The position numbers and the translations under genes were made by a program. The notes below the pieces were generated by a model. That model saw nothing but the letters and a program-made list of their open reading frames with translations, did not search any database and was not told where the DNA came from. Positions 1 through 9,476 of a stretch of DNA of 64,000 nucleotides are shown in pieces. The DNA lies in NCBI RefSeq assembly GCF_025813715.1, contig NZ_CP107532.1, positions 4,790,001-4,854,000 on the forward strand, in the 5' to 3' direction. Origin of the DNA: Methylobacterium sp. FF17. Lineage in GTDB: Bacteria; Pseudomonadota; Alphaproteobacteria; Rhizobiales; Beijerinckiaceae. Numbering within the stretch: position 1 is the stretch's first letter; each line of letters opens with the position of its first letter.

Positions 1-132
1 CCATTCCCGGCAGCGTCGGTTTCCAATGCGACGATGCGATCAGTCGCGCCGCGATTCACAGGCTCGGCAGCATTCCTAGGCTCTCGTCGGCCCTTCGACG
101 CTGAATTCGCGGGACCGGGACTTCTTCACCTG

Positions 133-160
133 CCACCCGGCCGTCGCAACGGCCGGGTGG
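133..160 (-). terminator. Hairpin downstream of the bcs operon
   Basis: A perfect 12-bp stem (133-144 with 149-160) closes on a 4-nt loop about 40 nt beyond the bcsN stop, where the leftward cellulose operon should end. There is no clear T-run after the stem, so it may be a stabilising 3' hairpin rather than a strong intrinsic terminator. Confidence 0.5.
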
Positions 161-199
161 CGGAGCCGCTGAAGGTTCAACGCTTCATCGTGCGGCGCC

Positions 200-1246
200 T
201 TACCAGCCGGCCGGCGGTGGTCTCGAACCCGACGAGGCACGCGTCGGCGCCTCGGCCGTCGCGGATTGCGGGGCGCGGCCGGCGGGCGGCAGGGCGTCGG
301 TCAGGAAGCGCGCGCGATCCGGGGCGCCGCCCGCGGTCGCCGGCCGGGGGACGGCGGGGACGGTTTGCGAGGCCGGTGGGGACGCGGGCTGTGCCAGGTA
401 GGGTTGGTCCGTCGGGGCGGGCGGGAGCATCACCAGGGTTCGGCTGCCGTTGACGGCAACGGACGGCGAACTCGGGATCTGAACCGGCGGGTTGGCTGTC
501 GGGACGACCGGAGCCGTCGTGGCCACGGGTTCGGCTGTCGGTCTCGGTCGTTCGAGGGGGGCACGCGCGAGAGGGGCACGCGCGAGACGGGGACGCGGCG
601 AACCGGCCATCGCATCGGACGTCACGCCGAGGCGGATCCGGGCGATGTCGGCCAGGAGTGCCTCGGCCGCCATCGGCCTGAGACCGCAATGCTGCACGCG
701 CAGCGAGACCGCGACCGGGCCGCGAAGCGAAGCACGGCCGAGTTCGACACGTTGCAGGTTGTCTAGCCATTGCCAGGCATAGGCACAGCGCTGGTTCAGG
801 GCGACGCCGATGGGGCCGTAGGCATTCTGTACCGGCCGACGGACGATGCGGTAGGACCCCCCATCCTGCAGGCTCGCCAGTTCGGCCGCGATCCCGGCGC
901 GGCTCGGCTTCGCCATCGCCGGGTCGTCCCAGACCTGGCCTGAGGCGATCGTGAGATCGACCCGGCCACGGGACTGTCCGTAGAGGATGCGCTGCCGCAG
1001 GCTGGCGGTCGAGCGGGTCTCCTCGACGGACTGCACGGGGCCGCTGTTCGGCAGGGAGACCAGGGGCCGGTTGTCGGTGGGCGCCGTGGATGTGAAGGCC
1101 GTCTCGAAGCGTGGGGATGTCCGGCGCGCCGTCTCGGTCTGGCAGGCCGCGACCAGGGTGAGGCTCAGCGCGACGCCGCCCGTTCGCAGCAGCGTCCGTC
1201 GCGCGTGGCTGCGCGGCTGGCCGAGGAGAGACGTCGGTCCGTTCAT
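200..1246 (-). CDS. bcsN: Cellulose biosynthesis protein BcsN (lipoprotein)
   Basis: 348 aa, last gene of the leftward cellulose operon; its ATG overlaps the stop of the preceding TPR gene by 4 bp. The N-terminus has a twin-Arg-containing basic stretch, a hydrophobic segment and a lipobox (LVAAC, Cys35), so it is probably an exported lipoprotein. Residues about 60-230 hold the conserved part, including a short ETR-type stretch after a PLVSLP segment, as in alphaproteobacterial BcsN. The tail from about residue 245 is Pro/Ala-rich and low complexity. BcsN is an accessory factor of alphaproteobacterial cellulose operons with no known biochemical activity. The family call rests on operon context and overall look, not on a catalytic motif. 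Confidence 0.75.
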   Translation of the reverse strand: MNGPTSLLGQPRSHARRTLLRTGGVALSLTLVAACQTETARRTSPRFETAFTSTAPTDNRPLVSLPNSGPVQSVEETRSTASLRQRILYGQSRGRVDLTIASGQVWDDPAMAKPSRAGIAAELASLQDGGSYRIVRRPVQNAYGPIGVALNQRCAYAWQWLDNLQRVELGRASLRGPVAVSLRVQHCGLRPMAAEALLADIARIRLGVTSDAMAGSPRPRLARAPLARAPLERPRPTAEPVATTAPVVPTANPPVQIPSSPSVAVNGSRTLVMLPPAPTDQPYLAQPASPPASQTVPAVPRPATAGGAPDRARFLTDALPPAGRAPQSATAEAPTRASSGSRPPPAGW

Positions 1247-3195
1247 CGATCCTGTCCTGGACTTCTCTGGCCGCTCCGGTCGGCGCTGACCGTGTTGAAG
1301 GGACCGAAGCGGTCACCGTCACCCGGCGGCACGGACCGGGGCGAACCGGTTTGCGCCAGCGTGCCGCTCTCAGCTTGCGCGAGGGTGCCCACGGGCGGGG
1401 CCGGCGGTCCGCCCTGGAGGCTCGCCCGGTTCAGGCCGTTCCAGCCCGGCAGCAGGGTGAAGCCGTAGCGCTCGTAGGGCATCGGCCCGACCCCGACGAC
1501 GCGCCGGGCGATCAGGGGCTGCGGCCCGCGGGCCTCGCGCAGATATTCCCCGTCCCGTGTGCGCGACGCGAGGGGCGCTCCCTCGCCGAAGCGCAGGGGG
1601 TTCTCCGAGGCGACCGCGATCGGGAACTCGCCGCGCTGAACGGCCAGGGGGCGGACCGGCGCCGTGGCGACGGTCGGCTTCGGTACGTTCACGCGCGGCG
1701 GCGCGGCCGCCGCCTGCTGCGGAACGGCCGGGGCCGGCCCGCAGGGGCCGGTGTCGCGCGCCTGCGGATCGGGCTCGGCGAAGACGAGTCCGACGACCTT
1801 CGGGAAGAGACCGTCGTACCGGTTCACGATCTCGAGGTAGTCCCGCGTCCGCTTCAAGCGCGACAGACTGAGCGCGTAGCCGAGCACGGAGGCCTCGCGC
1901 GGCCGCCAGCTCACGGCCCTCTGGAACCAGTCCGCCGCGGCGTCGAACTGGCAGGCATTGTAGGCGTACCAGCCGAGTGCCTGCGCGCCTTCGGACGCGC
2001 TCGTCGCGAGAACGACCTTGGCGAATCGGTCGAGCCGCTCGGCCTCGACGGGCGCGGCGGGGCCTTCGCCCAGGCGCCGCTCCATCATGTCGACGTAGAG
2101 GGTGAGGTTCGTCACGGAGGCATTACGCCACGTGAAGGCGACCTCCTCCGCCTCGCGATCCTGCCCCATCTCACGCAGCGCAAGCGAAAGACCCGTCGCC
2201 GCCGCGGCATCCCCGCCGCGCGTCAGGGCCGTCTTGAACCAGTCGTGGGCTTCCCGGAACTGTCGACGGTGATAGGCGTACCAGCCGAGGAGGGCGATCT
2301 GCGACGGCTCGCCCAGCCGGCGGGCCTGATCGCCGAGGGCGGCCAGATCCGCCGGCTCGATGCGCCCGGCCGGTTGCCCGTGCAGGACCGCGACGATGCG
2401 GGCCCGGGTCACGTCCTGATGGATCGCCCGGAACTCGTCGGCGCCCTCGGCGCCGGGGCTCCGCATCGCGAGAAGCGGCTCGACGGAAGCCATCGGCAGC
2501 GCCGCCATCGCCTTCTGCACCGTTGCGAGGCGCAGGCCGGGATCGACCTGCTCCTTGAGAAGGCTGCGGTACAGGGCGGAGGCCGCGGTGACGTCGCCGG
2601 TCCGGGCATAGGCTTCGGCCAACGTCCAGGCGATGTCGATATCGAGGTTCTGGATGCTCTCCCGGGAGGCTTTCATCCGAGCGATCAGGTCGTCCCAGGT
2701 TCCATCCCGGGCAGCCGCCCGCGCGGCGCTTCGCAGGGTTCCACGGTTCAGCTTGCGCGCGAGATCCTCGGACGGCTGCCAACCCGGATCGACGGATTGG
2801 CGCACGCTGATCGCGGTGCGCAGCTCGTCGAAGCGGCCTGCCGTGAAGAGGTCCCACATCGGGGCTTCCTCGGGCGGGCTCGGCTTCAGGGTGTCGAGGT
2901 CGGCCGGCACGGTCCAGTTCGGATGGTTCCGCCGCAGCCGTGCGATCTCGGCCTGGACGCGCTCGCCCTGGCGCTGGGCCGCGTAGTAGCGCAGGGCGCT
3001 CTCGTCGATGATTTCGGCGCCGCCCACGTTCTGCGGGGTGTCGAGGATGACCGGTGCGCGCCGCTCGTTGAGCTGCAGCACCCCCGTGCGGATCGGGGCC
3101 GGCTGCGACGCCGCGGGCCCGACCCAGGCGAGGCCTCCGGCGAGGGCGAGGAGGAGCGGCGCCGCGCCGCGCCGCGGGTTCAGCGGCCGAGGCAT
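1243..3195 (-). CDS. TPR-repeat cellulose operon protein (BcsC/BcsK-like)
   Basis: 650 aa from the ATG at 3195, which starts a clear signal peptide ending near a PAASQ site; the frame stays open further upstream but that part lies inside bcsZ and is shadow. The mature part is helical with repeated TPR-like units, e.g. LGWYAYHRRQFREAHDWF and ALGWYAYNACQFDAAADWF, whose LGWYAY..FxxAxxWF pattern recurs. It lacks the C-terminal outer-membrane beta-barrel of enterobacterial BcsC, so it is probably the separate periplasmic TPR scaffold (called BcsK in some type III operon descriptions) that helps the glucan cross the periplasm. It overlaps bcsZ by 16 bp and bcsN by 4 bp, indicating translational coupling. 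Confidence 0.8.
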   Translation of the reverse strand: MPRPLNPRRGAAPLLLALAGGLAWVGPAASQPAPIRTGVLQLNERRAPVILDTPQNVGGAEIIDESALRYYAAQRQGERVQAEIARLRRNHPNWTVPADLDTLKPSPPEEAPMWDLFTAGRFDELRTAISVRQSVDPGWQPSEDLARKLNRGTLRSAARAAARDGTWDDLIARMKASRESIQNLDIDIAWTLAEAYARTGDVTAASALYRSLLKEQVDPGLRLATVQKAMAALPMASVEPLLAMRSPGAEGADEFRAIHQDVTRARIVAVLHGQPAGRIEPADLAALGDQARRLGEPSQIALLGWYAYHRRQFREAHDWFKTALTRGGDAAAATGLSLALREMGQDREAEEVAFTWRNASVTNLTLYVDMMERRLGEGPAAPVEAERLDRFAKVVLATSASEGAQALGWYAYNACQFDAAADWFQRAVSWRPREASVLGYALSLSRLKRTRDYLEIVNRYDGLFPKVVGLVFAEPDPQARDTGPCGPAPAVPQQAAAAPPRVNVPKPTVATAPVRPLAVQRGEFPIAVASENPLRFGEGAPLASRTRDGEYLREARGPQPLIARRVVGVGPMPYERYGFTLLPGWNGLNRASLQGGPPAPPVGTLAQAESGTLAQTGSPRSVPPGDGDRFGPFNTVSADRSGQRSPGQDR

Positions 3196-4430
3196 GACCG
3201 ATACCTCATGTTGGTGGCCGTGAGGGCCAGAAGGTGGAGCGTGGCGGGATAGTAGTTCTCGTTCGGAGCCGGCTCCGACAGCCCGGCGGGCAGCGGCGTG
3301 CCGGAGACCGCACAGGCGGCCAGGGCCGGAATCGCCGCGTAGCCGGGTTCTCCCATGCGGCCCGCGACGGCGTCGCTCGCCGTGTCGATGATCGGCAGCC
3401 CGGCGGGGTCGGGATCGGCCCAGAGCTTGAGCAGGGGCTCGTAGTAGCGCCGCTCCGTGACGCCCGCCATGGCGAGATAGAGCGGGAGCCGCACCGCGTT
3501 GTAGGAGAACTGCGGAGGGAAGCCGGAGGCGGGCTGCGGCTGGCCGCCCCGCATCGAGATCCACTCGGTCGGCAGCTGGGCTGCGCCGAACCGGGCGCGC
3601 AGGGTGAGGTCCTGACCCGCGGCGCCGAGGCGGCTCCACTCGAATTCCGGAGCGACAGCGCTCAGCCGCTGGAAGGCCGGGAAGACCCAGTAGGAGAGGT
3701 TGATCACCGGGCCATCGCTCCGGTCCTCGGCCGAGAACCCGCTCATGGCGGGCAGCAGCAGCGGCAATCCCTCCGTGCGGAACAGGACCGTCCGGCGAGC
3801 CACATCCACGGCGATGCGGCGGCTGGCGAGGCGATAACCCTCGTCCGACCAGCCGTCGGCGGCCTCGGCGAGGGCCCAGGCCACGAGGATGTCACCGTCC
3901 GTCGCATTGTTCATGTCGGCGATGGCCGGCCGCTTGTCCGGCTCCCAGCGCCAGGCCAGAAGGGCGTCGTCGCGAACCATCAGGTTGGCACGGGTCCAGT
4001 TCCAGATCCGCTGGAAGGCATCGCGATCGCCGGCCGCCACCGCGAGCAGCATGCCGTAGCCTTGTCCCTCGCTGTGGCTGACGCGACCATTGCCGGTGTC
4101 GACGACCCGCCCCTGTTCCGTTACGAAGCGCGCCTTGTAACCACGCCAAGCCGGCGTGTTGCCCAGGCTATTGAGCATCGGAAGTGTCTCGGCAGGGCCC
4201 GGGGCGGCGGGCGGCGCGTCGTCGGGCCTCCCTCCGACGGGATTGCCTCCGGCGGGCCTGGCTTCGGTCGGCTTCGCTTCGCCCGCGGCGTTGGGCCTCG
4301 GAGCGATCGGCTTGTTTTCCACGGCCCTCGTCTCGAAAGGGGCGGCGGGTCCCTGCGCGCTCGCCGGGGCCACGGCCAGCAGCGGCAGACAGAGCGAAGC
4401 CGCGTATGCGTGCGCCCGATACGGCTTCAT
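3180..4430 (-). CDS. bcsZ: Periplasmic endo-1,4-beta-glucanase BcsZ (GH8)
   Basis: 416 aa with a signal peptide (residues 1-26, cleaved after PASAQ). A Pro/Ala-rich linker (about 27-85) precedes the GH8 catalytic domain. The GH8 signature HSEGQGYGM carries the presumed acid Glu121, and NNATDGD carries Asp178/Asp180. GH8 enzymes in bcs operons cut beta-1,4-glucan in the periplasm and influence cellulose assembly and yield. Its start overlaps the bcsB stop by 4 bp (ATGA) and its end overlaps the TPR gene, so it is translated as part of the same operon. The long linker before the catalytic domain is more than most BcsZ proteins carry. Confidence 0.93.
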   Translation of the reverse strand: MKPYRAHAYAASLCLPLLAVAPASAQGPAAPFETRAVENKPIAPRPNAAGEAKPTEARPAGGNPVGGRPDDAPPAAPGPAETLPMLNSLGNTPAWRGYKARFVTEQGRVVDTGNGRVSHSEGQGYGMLLAVAAGDRDAFQRIWNWTRANLMVRDDALLAWRWEPDKRPAIADMNNATDGDILVAWALAEAADGWSDEGYRLASRRIAVDVARRTVLFRTEGLPLLLPAMSGFSAEDRSDGPVINLSYWVFPAFQRLSAVAPEFEWSRLGAAGQDLTLRARFGAAQLPTEWISMRGGQPQPASGFPPQFSYNAVRLPLYLAMAGVTERRYYEPLLKLWADPDPAGLPIIDTASDAVAGRMGEPGYAAIPALAACAVSGTPLPAGLSEPAPNENYYPATLHLLALTATNMRYRSCLGR

Positions 4431-6946
4431 CGCACGTTCTCCTCATCTTCGGACTTCGCAGGGGCGGCCGTACCCGGATTGGGCCGACCCAGGCCGCGCA
4501 GCATCGCCGAGGTGCTCAGGCCGAGGCTGATCGCAGCGACGAACAGGATCAGCGTGAATACGCTCGGATTGGTGGAGAACCAGCCGGCGACGACGAGGCG
4601 CAGGTTCCCGAGGGAGGCCGGGGCGCTCTCCACGAAACGGGCCTGCTTCGCCCCGTGGTTGGTGAGCGTGCCGTCATTGGCGTCGAGCGTCGCGACGCGG
4701 CCGTCGATCCGGTTCCAGATCGAGGGGGTCGTCAGGCAGATGGCGGAGGCCTGGAGGGCGGCCGCGCTCGGCGCCGTGAACACGGTGAGGAGCCCGTTCG
4801 GGTCGCGTCCGGGCAAGCCCTGGCTGACGATCAGGGAGGCTTGCGATCCGATCTCGATCTCGGGTTCGCGGACCTGATCCACGGCCCAGGCCTTGGTGGC
4901 GGCCCAGCTTTCGCGTGCCGCGGCCCCGAGCCGGGCGGAGATCGTCGCCACCTGGTCGGCGAGGCGTTCCTGCGAGGCCGTGGCGCCATTCCATTCGGCG
5001 ACGAGATCGCGCTCCCGCCGTTCGGCGTCGGGCCGCGTGCGCTCGATCGCGCCGGCCAGCCGGGGACCCGCAGCCGGGAGGGCACAGGCCGGCGGCCGGT
5101 CGTTGCGCAGCCGGTCGAGGCTCGCGCCGTCCATCACCGCGAATCTGCGGCCGGGTTCGCTCAGGAGCTGCGTGGCCGCGCGGCCCTGCCAGATCTGGCG
5201 GATCTGGTCCGGATCGAGGCCGGTGGTCCGCAGGATCGCGGGATCGAGGGCGCGGGCGGGCCCGACGACCACCGTCGGCGTCCGACCCTCCAGGGCGCGG
5301 TCGTTGGTGAGTTCGAAATCGATCGGCTTGCCGGCGGAAAGGGCCATCTGAACCGCGAGCGTCGCCGCCGCCGCCATCGACTCCCGGTCCGGGGCCGGCA
5401 CGACCAGACGGGGGCGCTGGCCGGGTGACACCTTCGGCAGGCCACCGCCGAGCGTCGCCGCGAGGTCCGGGAGGCGGATCGCCCGGGCGAGCTGCGGAAC
5501 CGCCAGCGTCGAGCGGTTGAGCAGCAGGAACCGGTTCCGCGCGGCTCCCCCCTCACAGACGCGGTCGGAGGGTGTCGGGAGCAGCGCCTTCAGCTCGACC
5601 TCGTTCCGCCCGGGCCGCCAGCGGCTGAGCGGCAGGGTGATCGTCTCGTCCCGGAAGATCTCGCCGCCCGCATTGGCGAGGGGCACGCTGGCGACGTTGC
5701 GCCCGTTGACGTCCACGATGATCTGGGCGCCGAGCTCCAGCCCGGCCGCATAGCCGCCGGCGAGGTTCAGGGTGATCTTGTCGTAATCCGCCGGCACGAA
5801 ATCCGTCGGGAGCGTCAGGTCGAAGCGCGTCCGGAACAGGCGGCCGCCGAACTCCCCGCTCTCCAGGCCGAAGGCCGAGAGCGGCAGCGTCTCGCGACCC
5901 TGAACCGACACGCCCCGCGCGAGGGCGAGGGCTTGGAGGCCCTGCGGGCTACCCATCGGTTCGCGGTTGGCGATTCCACCAACGATGCGGCTCGCCGCCT
6001 CGATCTCGGCGGGCGTGTCGCCCGAGAGGACGATCCGGGCGGCCCGCTCGCCCTGCGAGGGCTCGAAGGTCAGGGGCTGGCGGCCGAGACCGCCCGTGTC
6101 CCCGCCGACGTCCGCCACGTGGATGTCGAGGCCGGCCGGGCCCTGGGCCTCGCCGGCGAACTCCACCGCCACCTGGCTGAAGTTGCCGGCGAGCGCCAGT
6201 TGCTGGACGAGACCGATCAGGCGCTCGAAGGTCGCGAAGCCCGGCCGGTTGCGCAGGACGATGCGGATCGGAACGATGCCGCGCGCATCGGGGGTGACGG
6301 CGGGCAGATCGCGCAGGGAGTTGACGGTCGCCGCACCGGACGCCGAGACGAGGCCCGTCCAGGCCGGATCGATCTGGGTCCAGAGTTCATAGGTCGCGTC
6401 GAGGGAGCAATCGACCCGGTGTCGCTGAACGCCGCCAATCGCCAGAGCATTGTAGCCCGGCTTCAGGAGATCGGCGGGAATGTCGAATTCGATGATCCGG
6501 ATGGCGCCCGGCGCCTTGATCTCGCTGCGGCCCACGGCCACGCCGTTGACCTTCGCGGTGAGGAAGGAGGTCTCGGGGACAACGGAGATCGCCGCGAGAT
6601 AACCGACGCGCAGGCGCAGGTGCTCCCGGGCCTGGGACTCCGTGAGGTAGACCGGCCATTGCAGGGTGCTCTCCTCGCCGCTCAGACGCAGGCTGCTCGA
6701 CACCGCCGGAAACGGGCGCTGCGGCAGGGGCGGTGCGGCCGAAGGCGCGGCAGGCTCGGCCTCCGCATTGACGGTCGTGGCCGGACGCGCGGCCCGCTCG
6801 GCATCGGGGACGGTGAGCACCCGCGGTGCGCCGCGCCCGACGAAGCTCTGGGCCAGGGCTGGCTCGCAGACCGCGAGGAGCAGGCCGGCCAGCGTCAGCG
6901 CGGAAGCGCCGTGCAATCCGGGGCGGCGCTGGAATGTGACGGGCAT
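4427..6946 (-). CDS. bcsB: Cellulose synthase regulatory/anchor subunit BcsB
   Basis: 839 aa from the ATG at 6946, chosen because it opens directly into a signal peptide (MPVTFQRRPGLHG, then a hydrophobic stretch, then PALAQ). A GTG at 7009, 1 nt from the bcsA stop, would add 21 residues in front and cannot be excluded. The body is the long periplasmic BcsB region with repeated jelly-roll/flavodoxin-like parts. A C-terminal helix of about 20 hydrophobic residues (VFTLILFVAAISLGLSTSAM) is the membrane anchor that docks onto BcsA. BcsB guides the nascent glucan through the periplasm and is required for BcsA activity. The gene sits between bcsA and bcsZ and overlaps the latter by 4 bp. Confidence 0.92.
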   Translation of the reverse strand: MPVTFQRRPGLHGASALTLAGLLLAVCEPALAQSFVGRGAPRVLTVPDAERAARPATTVNAEAEPAAPSAAPPLPQRPFPAVSSSLRLSGEESTLQWPVYLTESQAREHLRLRVGYLAAISVVPETSFLTAKVNGVAVGRSEIKAPGAIRIIEFDIPADLLKPGYNALAIGGVQRHRVDCSLDATYELWTQIDPAWTGLVSASGAATVNSLRDLPAVTPDARGIVPIRIVLRNRPGFATFERLIGLVQQLALAGNFSQVAVEFAGEAQGPAGLDIHVADVGGDTGGLGRQPLTFEPSQGERAARIVLSGDTPAEIEAASRIVGGIANREPMGSPQGLQALALARGVSVQGRETLPLSAFGLESGEFGGRLFRTRFDLTLPTDFVPADYDKITLNLAGGYAAGLELGAQIIVDVNGRNVASVPLANAGGEIFRDETITLPLSRWRPGRNEVELKALLPTPSDRVCEGGAARNRFLLLNRSTLAVPQLARAIRLPDLAATLGGGLPKVSPGQRPRLVVPAPDRESMAAAATLAVQMALSAGKPIDFELTNDRALEGRTPTVVVGPARALDPAILRTTGLDPDQIRQIWQGRAATQLLSEPGRRFAVMDGASLDRLRNDRPPACALPAAGPRLAGAIERTRPDAERRERDLVAEWNGATASQERLADQVATISARLGAAARESWAATKAWAVDQVREPEIEIGSQASLIVSQGLPGRDPNGLLTVFTAPSAAALQASAICLTTPSIWNRIDGRVATLDANDGTLTNHGAKQARFVESAPASLGNLRLVVAGWFSTNPSVFTLILFVAAISLGLSTSAMLRGLGRPNPGTAAPAKSEDEENVR

Positions 6947-7010
6947 GGCCGGGTTCGAGCTCGCGTCAGAGGGGTGGGCTGTCCGTGGGTGGGTTTGCGG
7001 GCGGGCCACC

Positions 7011-9401
7011 TTAGCTGCGCAGTCCCGTCTGAGCGGTGACCATCTGGTCCGAGGTCCGACGTCCGCGCTCCGACTCGTTCTGCGCGTTCTCGGTTTCGAC
7101 CATCAACTGGAGCCAGCTCGGCGAGCCCTCGGCCGGCTGCGGGGCCACCGGCGTGGCGGCGGGCTGCACGGCCGGATCGACGGCGCGCCGGCGCGGGCTC
7201 GCCGCGCGTGCCTTCGGGGCATCCTCCTCGACCGCGGGCTGCGCGGTTCCGGTTATGAGGCAGGCCAGGGCCCGGACCGGTCCGGACAGACCCCAGCCGA
7301 TGAACTGCGCGGTTCCCGACAGGATGTCCTTGTGCGTGCGGCGGCGCTGCTGGAAGCGGACCATCGCGTTCGCGTCGCCGTACATGATGTCGGCAAGCGC
7401 GAAGTAGCTGCCGGGCGTGAGGGTCTCGAAGACGAGGTCGCAGACCGATTCCTCACCGGCGGCGGTGATGCCGGCCACGCGAACCGGGATCGTCCTGGCA
7501 TGGCTCAGGAGCGGCATCTGCGGCTGGGACGTCGCCGAGAGGGTGCCGATCGAACCATCGTTGCTGCGGCGCATCGGCACCACGGCATCCATCCGAATCC
7601 GGCAACGGGCGCTCGATATGCGCTCCACGGTCACGTCGATGGCCATCCCATTGAGGTTCAGCACCGCGGGCCGGTCGACGGGCAGGGAGGGCGCCGTCTC
7701 GGTCTGGCGCCGCTCGGTGGCGACGCCCAGGGCGGCGCCGGCCGTGATGAGATTGAACAGGTTCCAGAGGCCGACCACCAGCATCAGGTTGGTGACCCCG
7801 GGCTCGAAGGCGTAGCGGTAGGACGAGACGACCGCGCCGAGGAACAGCACCGCGAAGACGATGAAGTAGGGCAGCGCCAGCGGGGAGAGGTGATCGTGAT
7901 CAAGGCTGACGTTCTTGGCCGTGACGTTGAAGGTCGGCTTGCGCGGCGACAGGATGACGGAGGCCGTTGCCTTGATCAGGAACAGGCCCTGCACGTACTC
8001 ATACAGCTCCGACACGAACGGCCAACGGACCCGGCCGTAGAGATAGTTCTGCATCATCAGGTTCACGACGATGTAGGTCGCGGTGTAGGCGATCGCCTCG
8101 TCGACGTTGGCGACGACGATCTTCATGTCGAGGAAGATGTACAGCAGAGGCGCCGCCATGAAGATCAGCCGCGGCAGCGGGAAGAACCAGAAGGTCATGC
8201 TCGACAGATAGCAGAGCTTCTGGATCGGCCTCAGGCCGCTTTTGAACAGCGGGTTCTTGAGAAGCATGATCTGCAGCATGCCCTGACACCAGCGCGAGCG
8301 CTGACCGATGAAGGCCGACAGCGTCTCCGGCTGAAGGCCCGCGATCAGGGGCTTGTCGACGTAGATGCTGGTCCACCCCCGCGAGTGAAGCTCGAAGGCG
8401 GTTTCGCAATCCTCCGTGATGGTGATGCCGGAGAAACCACCCGCCTCATCGAGTGCGCGGCGCCGGAGCAAGGCGGCCGATCCGCAGAAGAACGAACCGT
8501 TCCACTTGTCGAGACCGCACTGCCCCACCGCGTAGAACATCTCGTTCTCCGAAGGCATTCGGTCGAACGTCTTCAGGTTCCGTTCGATCGGATCCGGATT
8601 GAGGAAGGCGTGCGGCGTCTGGACGAGGAACAGCTTCGGATCCGCGCTGAAGTGGCCGATCGTGTCGCGCAGGAACGAGCGGAAGGGGACGTGGTCGGCA
8701 TCGAGGACCACGACGATCTCGCTGACCGAGTTCTGAAGGCCGTTATTGAGGTTTCCCGCCTTGGCGTGGAGATTGCGGCGGCGGGTCAGGTAGGAGACGC
8801 CGAGATCCGCACAGAGGGCCTGCAGGACCTTGCGACGCGCCCGCGCCTCCTCGGCCTTGCGTGGGTCGCTGTCCGCGCACTTCTGGTCCGTCCCGCCATC
8901 GTCAAGAAGCCAGACGGTCAGTTTCTGGGCCGGATAATCCAGGGATTTCGCGGCCGCGAGCGTCGTTGCGAGGATGTGCCGATCCTCGTTGTAGCTCGGG
9001 ACGAAGATATCGACGGACGGCAGATCCTCGTCGTCTTCCTGAGCCGGAAGTGGGCGGCGTAGGGGATCGGCGTTGATCACGAGGCTCACGGCCAGGATGT
9101 AGAAGCAGTACAGCTCCGCTCCGATCAGGATCACGCCGGCGGTGAAGCCCGGAAGATCGCTGACCGGCGGCAGCGTGCTCGAGAGGCGCCAATAGATGTA
9201 GCGCAGCACGACGAGGCTGCCGATCGCGAGGAACACCAGTCGGCCGGTTCGTCCCTTGGCGACCAGCCATAGGACGCTCATGACCACGATGGCGCCGAGA
9301 CTCATCTCGAGCTGGACGGTCGTTCCCAAGGGTTGCGACAGCAGCAGGAGGGTCAACGCGGCGCTGGCGAGCCAGATTGTTCGTACGAGAAAGGGTGGCA
9401 T
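7011..9401 (-). CDS. bcsA: Cellulose synthase catalytic subunit BcsA
   Basis: 796 aa inner-membrane GT2 enzyme that polymerises UDP-glucose into beta-1,4-glucan. N-terminal TM helices (about 1-110) precede the GT domain, which shows DDG (VWLLDDGG, about 166), the DAD of VVVLDADHVPF (about 236), TITEDCE (about 330) and QRSRW (about 366). More TM helices follow, then the C-terminal PilZ region from about 560. In that region the arginines of the RxxxR switch are replaced (E568 and S572 in ERRQTETAPS), and the DxSxxG motif reads RISSAR (594-599), so c-di-GMP binding looks lost. The ATG has a GGAGTGG 6 nt upstream. It lies 75 nt downstream of bcsS. Confidence 0.95.
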   Translation of the reverse strand: MPPFLVRTIWLASAALTLLLLSQPLGTTVQLEMSLGAIVVMSVLWLVAKGRTGRLVFLAIGSLVVLRYIYWRLSSTLPPVSDLPGFTAGVILIGAELYCFYILAVSLVINADPLRRPLPAQEDDEDLPSVDIFVPSYNEDRHILATTLAAAKSLDYPAQKLTVWLLDDGGTDQKCADSDPRKAEEARARRKVLQALCADLGVSYLTRRRNLHAKAGNLNNGLQNSVSEIVVVLDADHVPFRSFLRDTIGHFSADPKLFLVQTPHAFLNPDPIERNLKTFDRMPSENEMFYAVGQCGLDKWNGSFFCGSAALLRRRALDEAGGFSGITITEDCETAFELHSRGWTSIYVDKPLIAGLQPETLSAFIGQRSRWCQGMLQIMLLKNPLFKSGLRPIQKLCYLSSMTFWFFPLPRLIFMAAPLLYIFLDMKIVVANVDEAIAYTATYIVVNLMMQNYLYGRVRWPFVSELYEYVQGLFLIKATASVILSPRKPTFNVTAKNVSLDHDHLSPLALPYFIVFAVLFLGAVVSSYRYAFEPGVTNLMLVVGLWNLFNLITAGAALGVATERRQTETAPSLPVDRPAVLNLNGMAIDVTVERISSARCRIRMDAVVPMRRSNDGSIGTLSATSQPQMPLLSHARTIPVRVAGITAAGEESVCDLVFETLTPGSYFALADIMYGDANAMVRFQQRRRTHKDILSGTAQFIGWGLSGPVRALACLITGTAQPAVEEDAPKARAASPRRRAVDPAVQPAATPVAPQPAEGSPSWLQLMVETENAQNESERGRRTSDQMVTAQTGLRS

Positions 9402-9476
9402 AGGGCCACTCCGCGTTGGTCTGAGGAAATATGAGGACGACGTGACACTGCGAACCGGCAGAGCTCTCGCCGAAGA

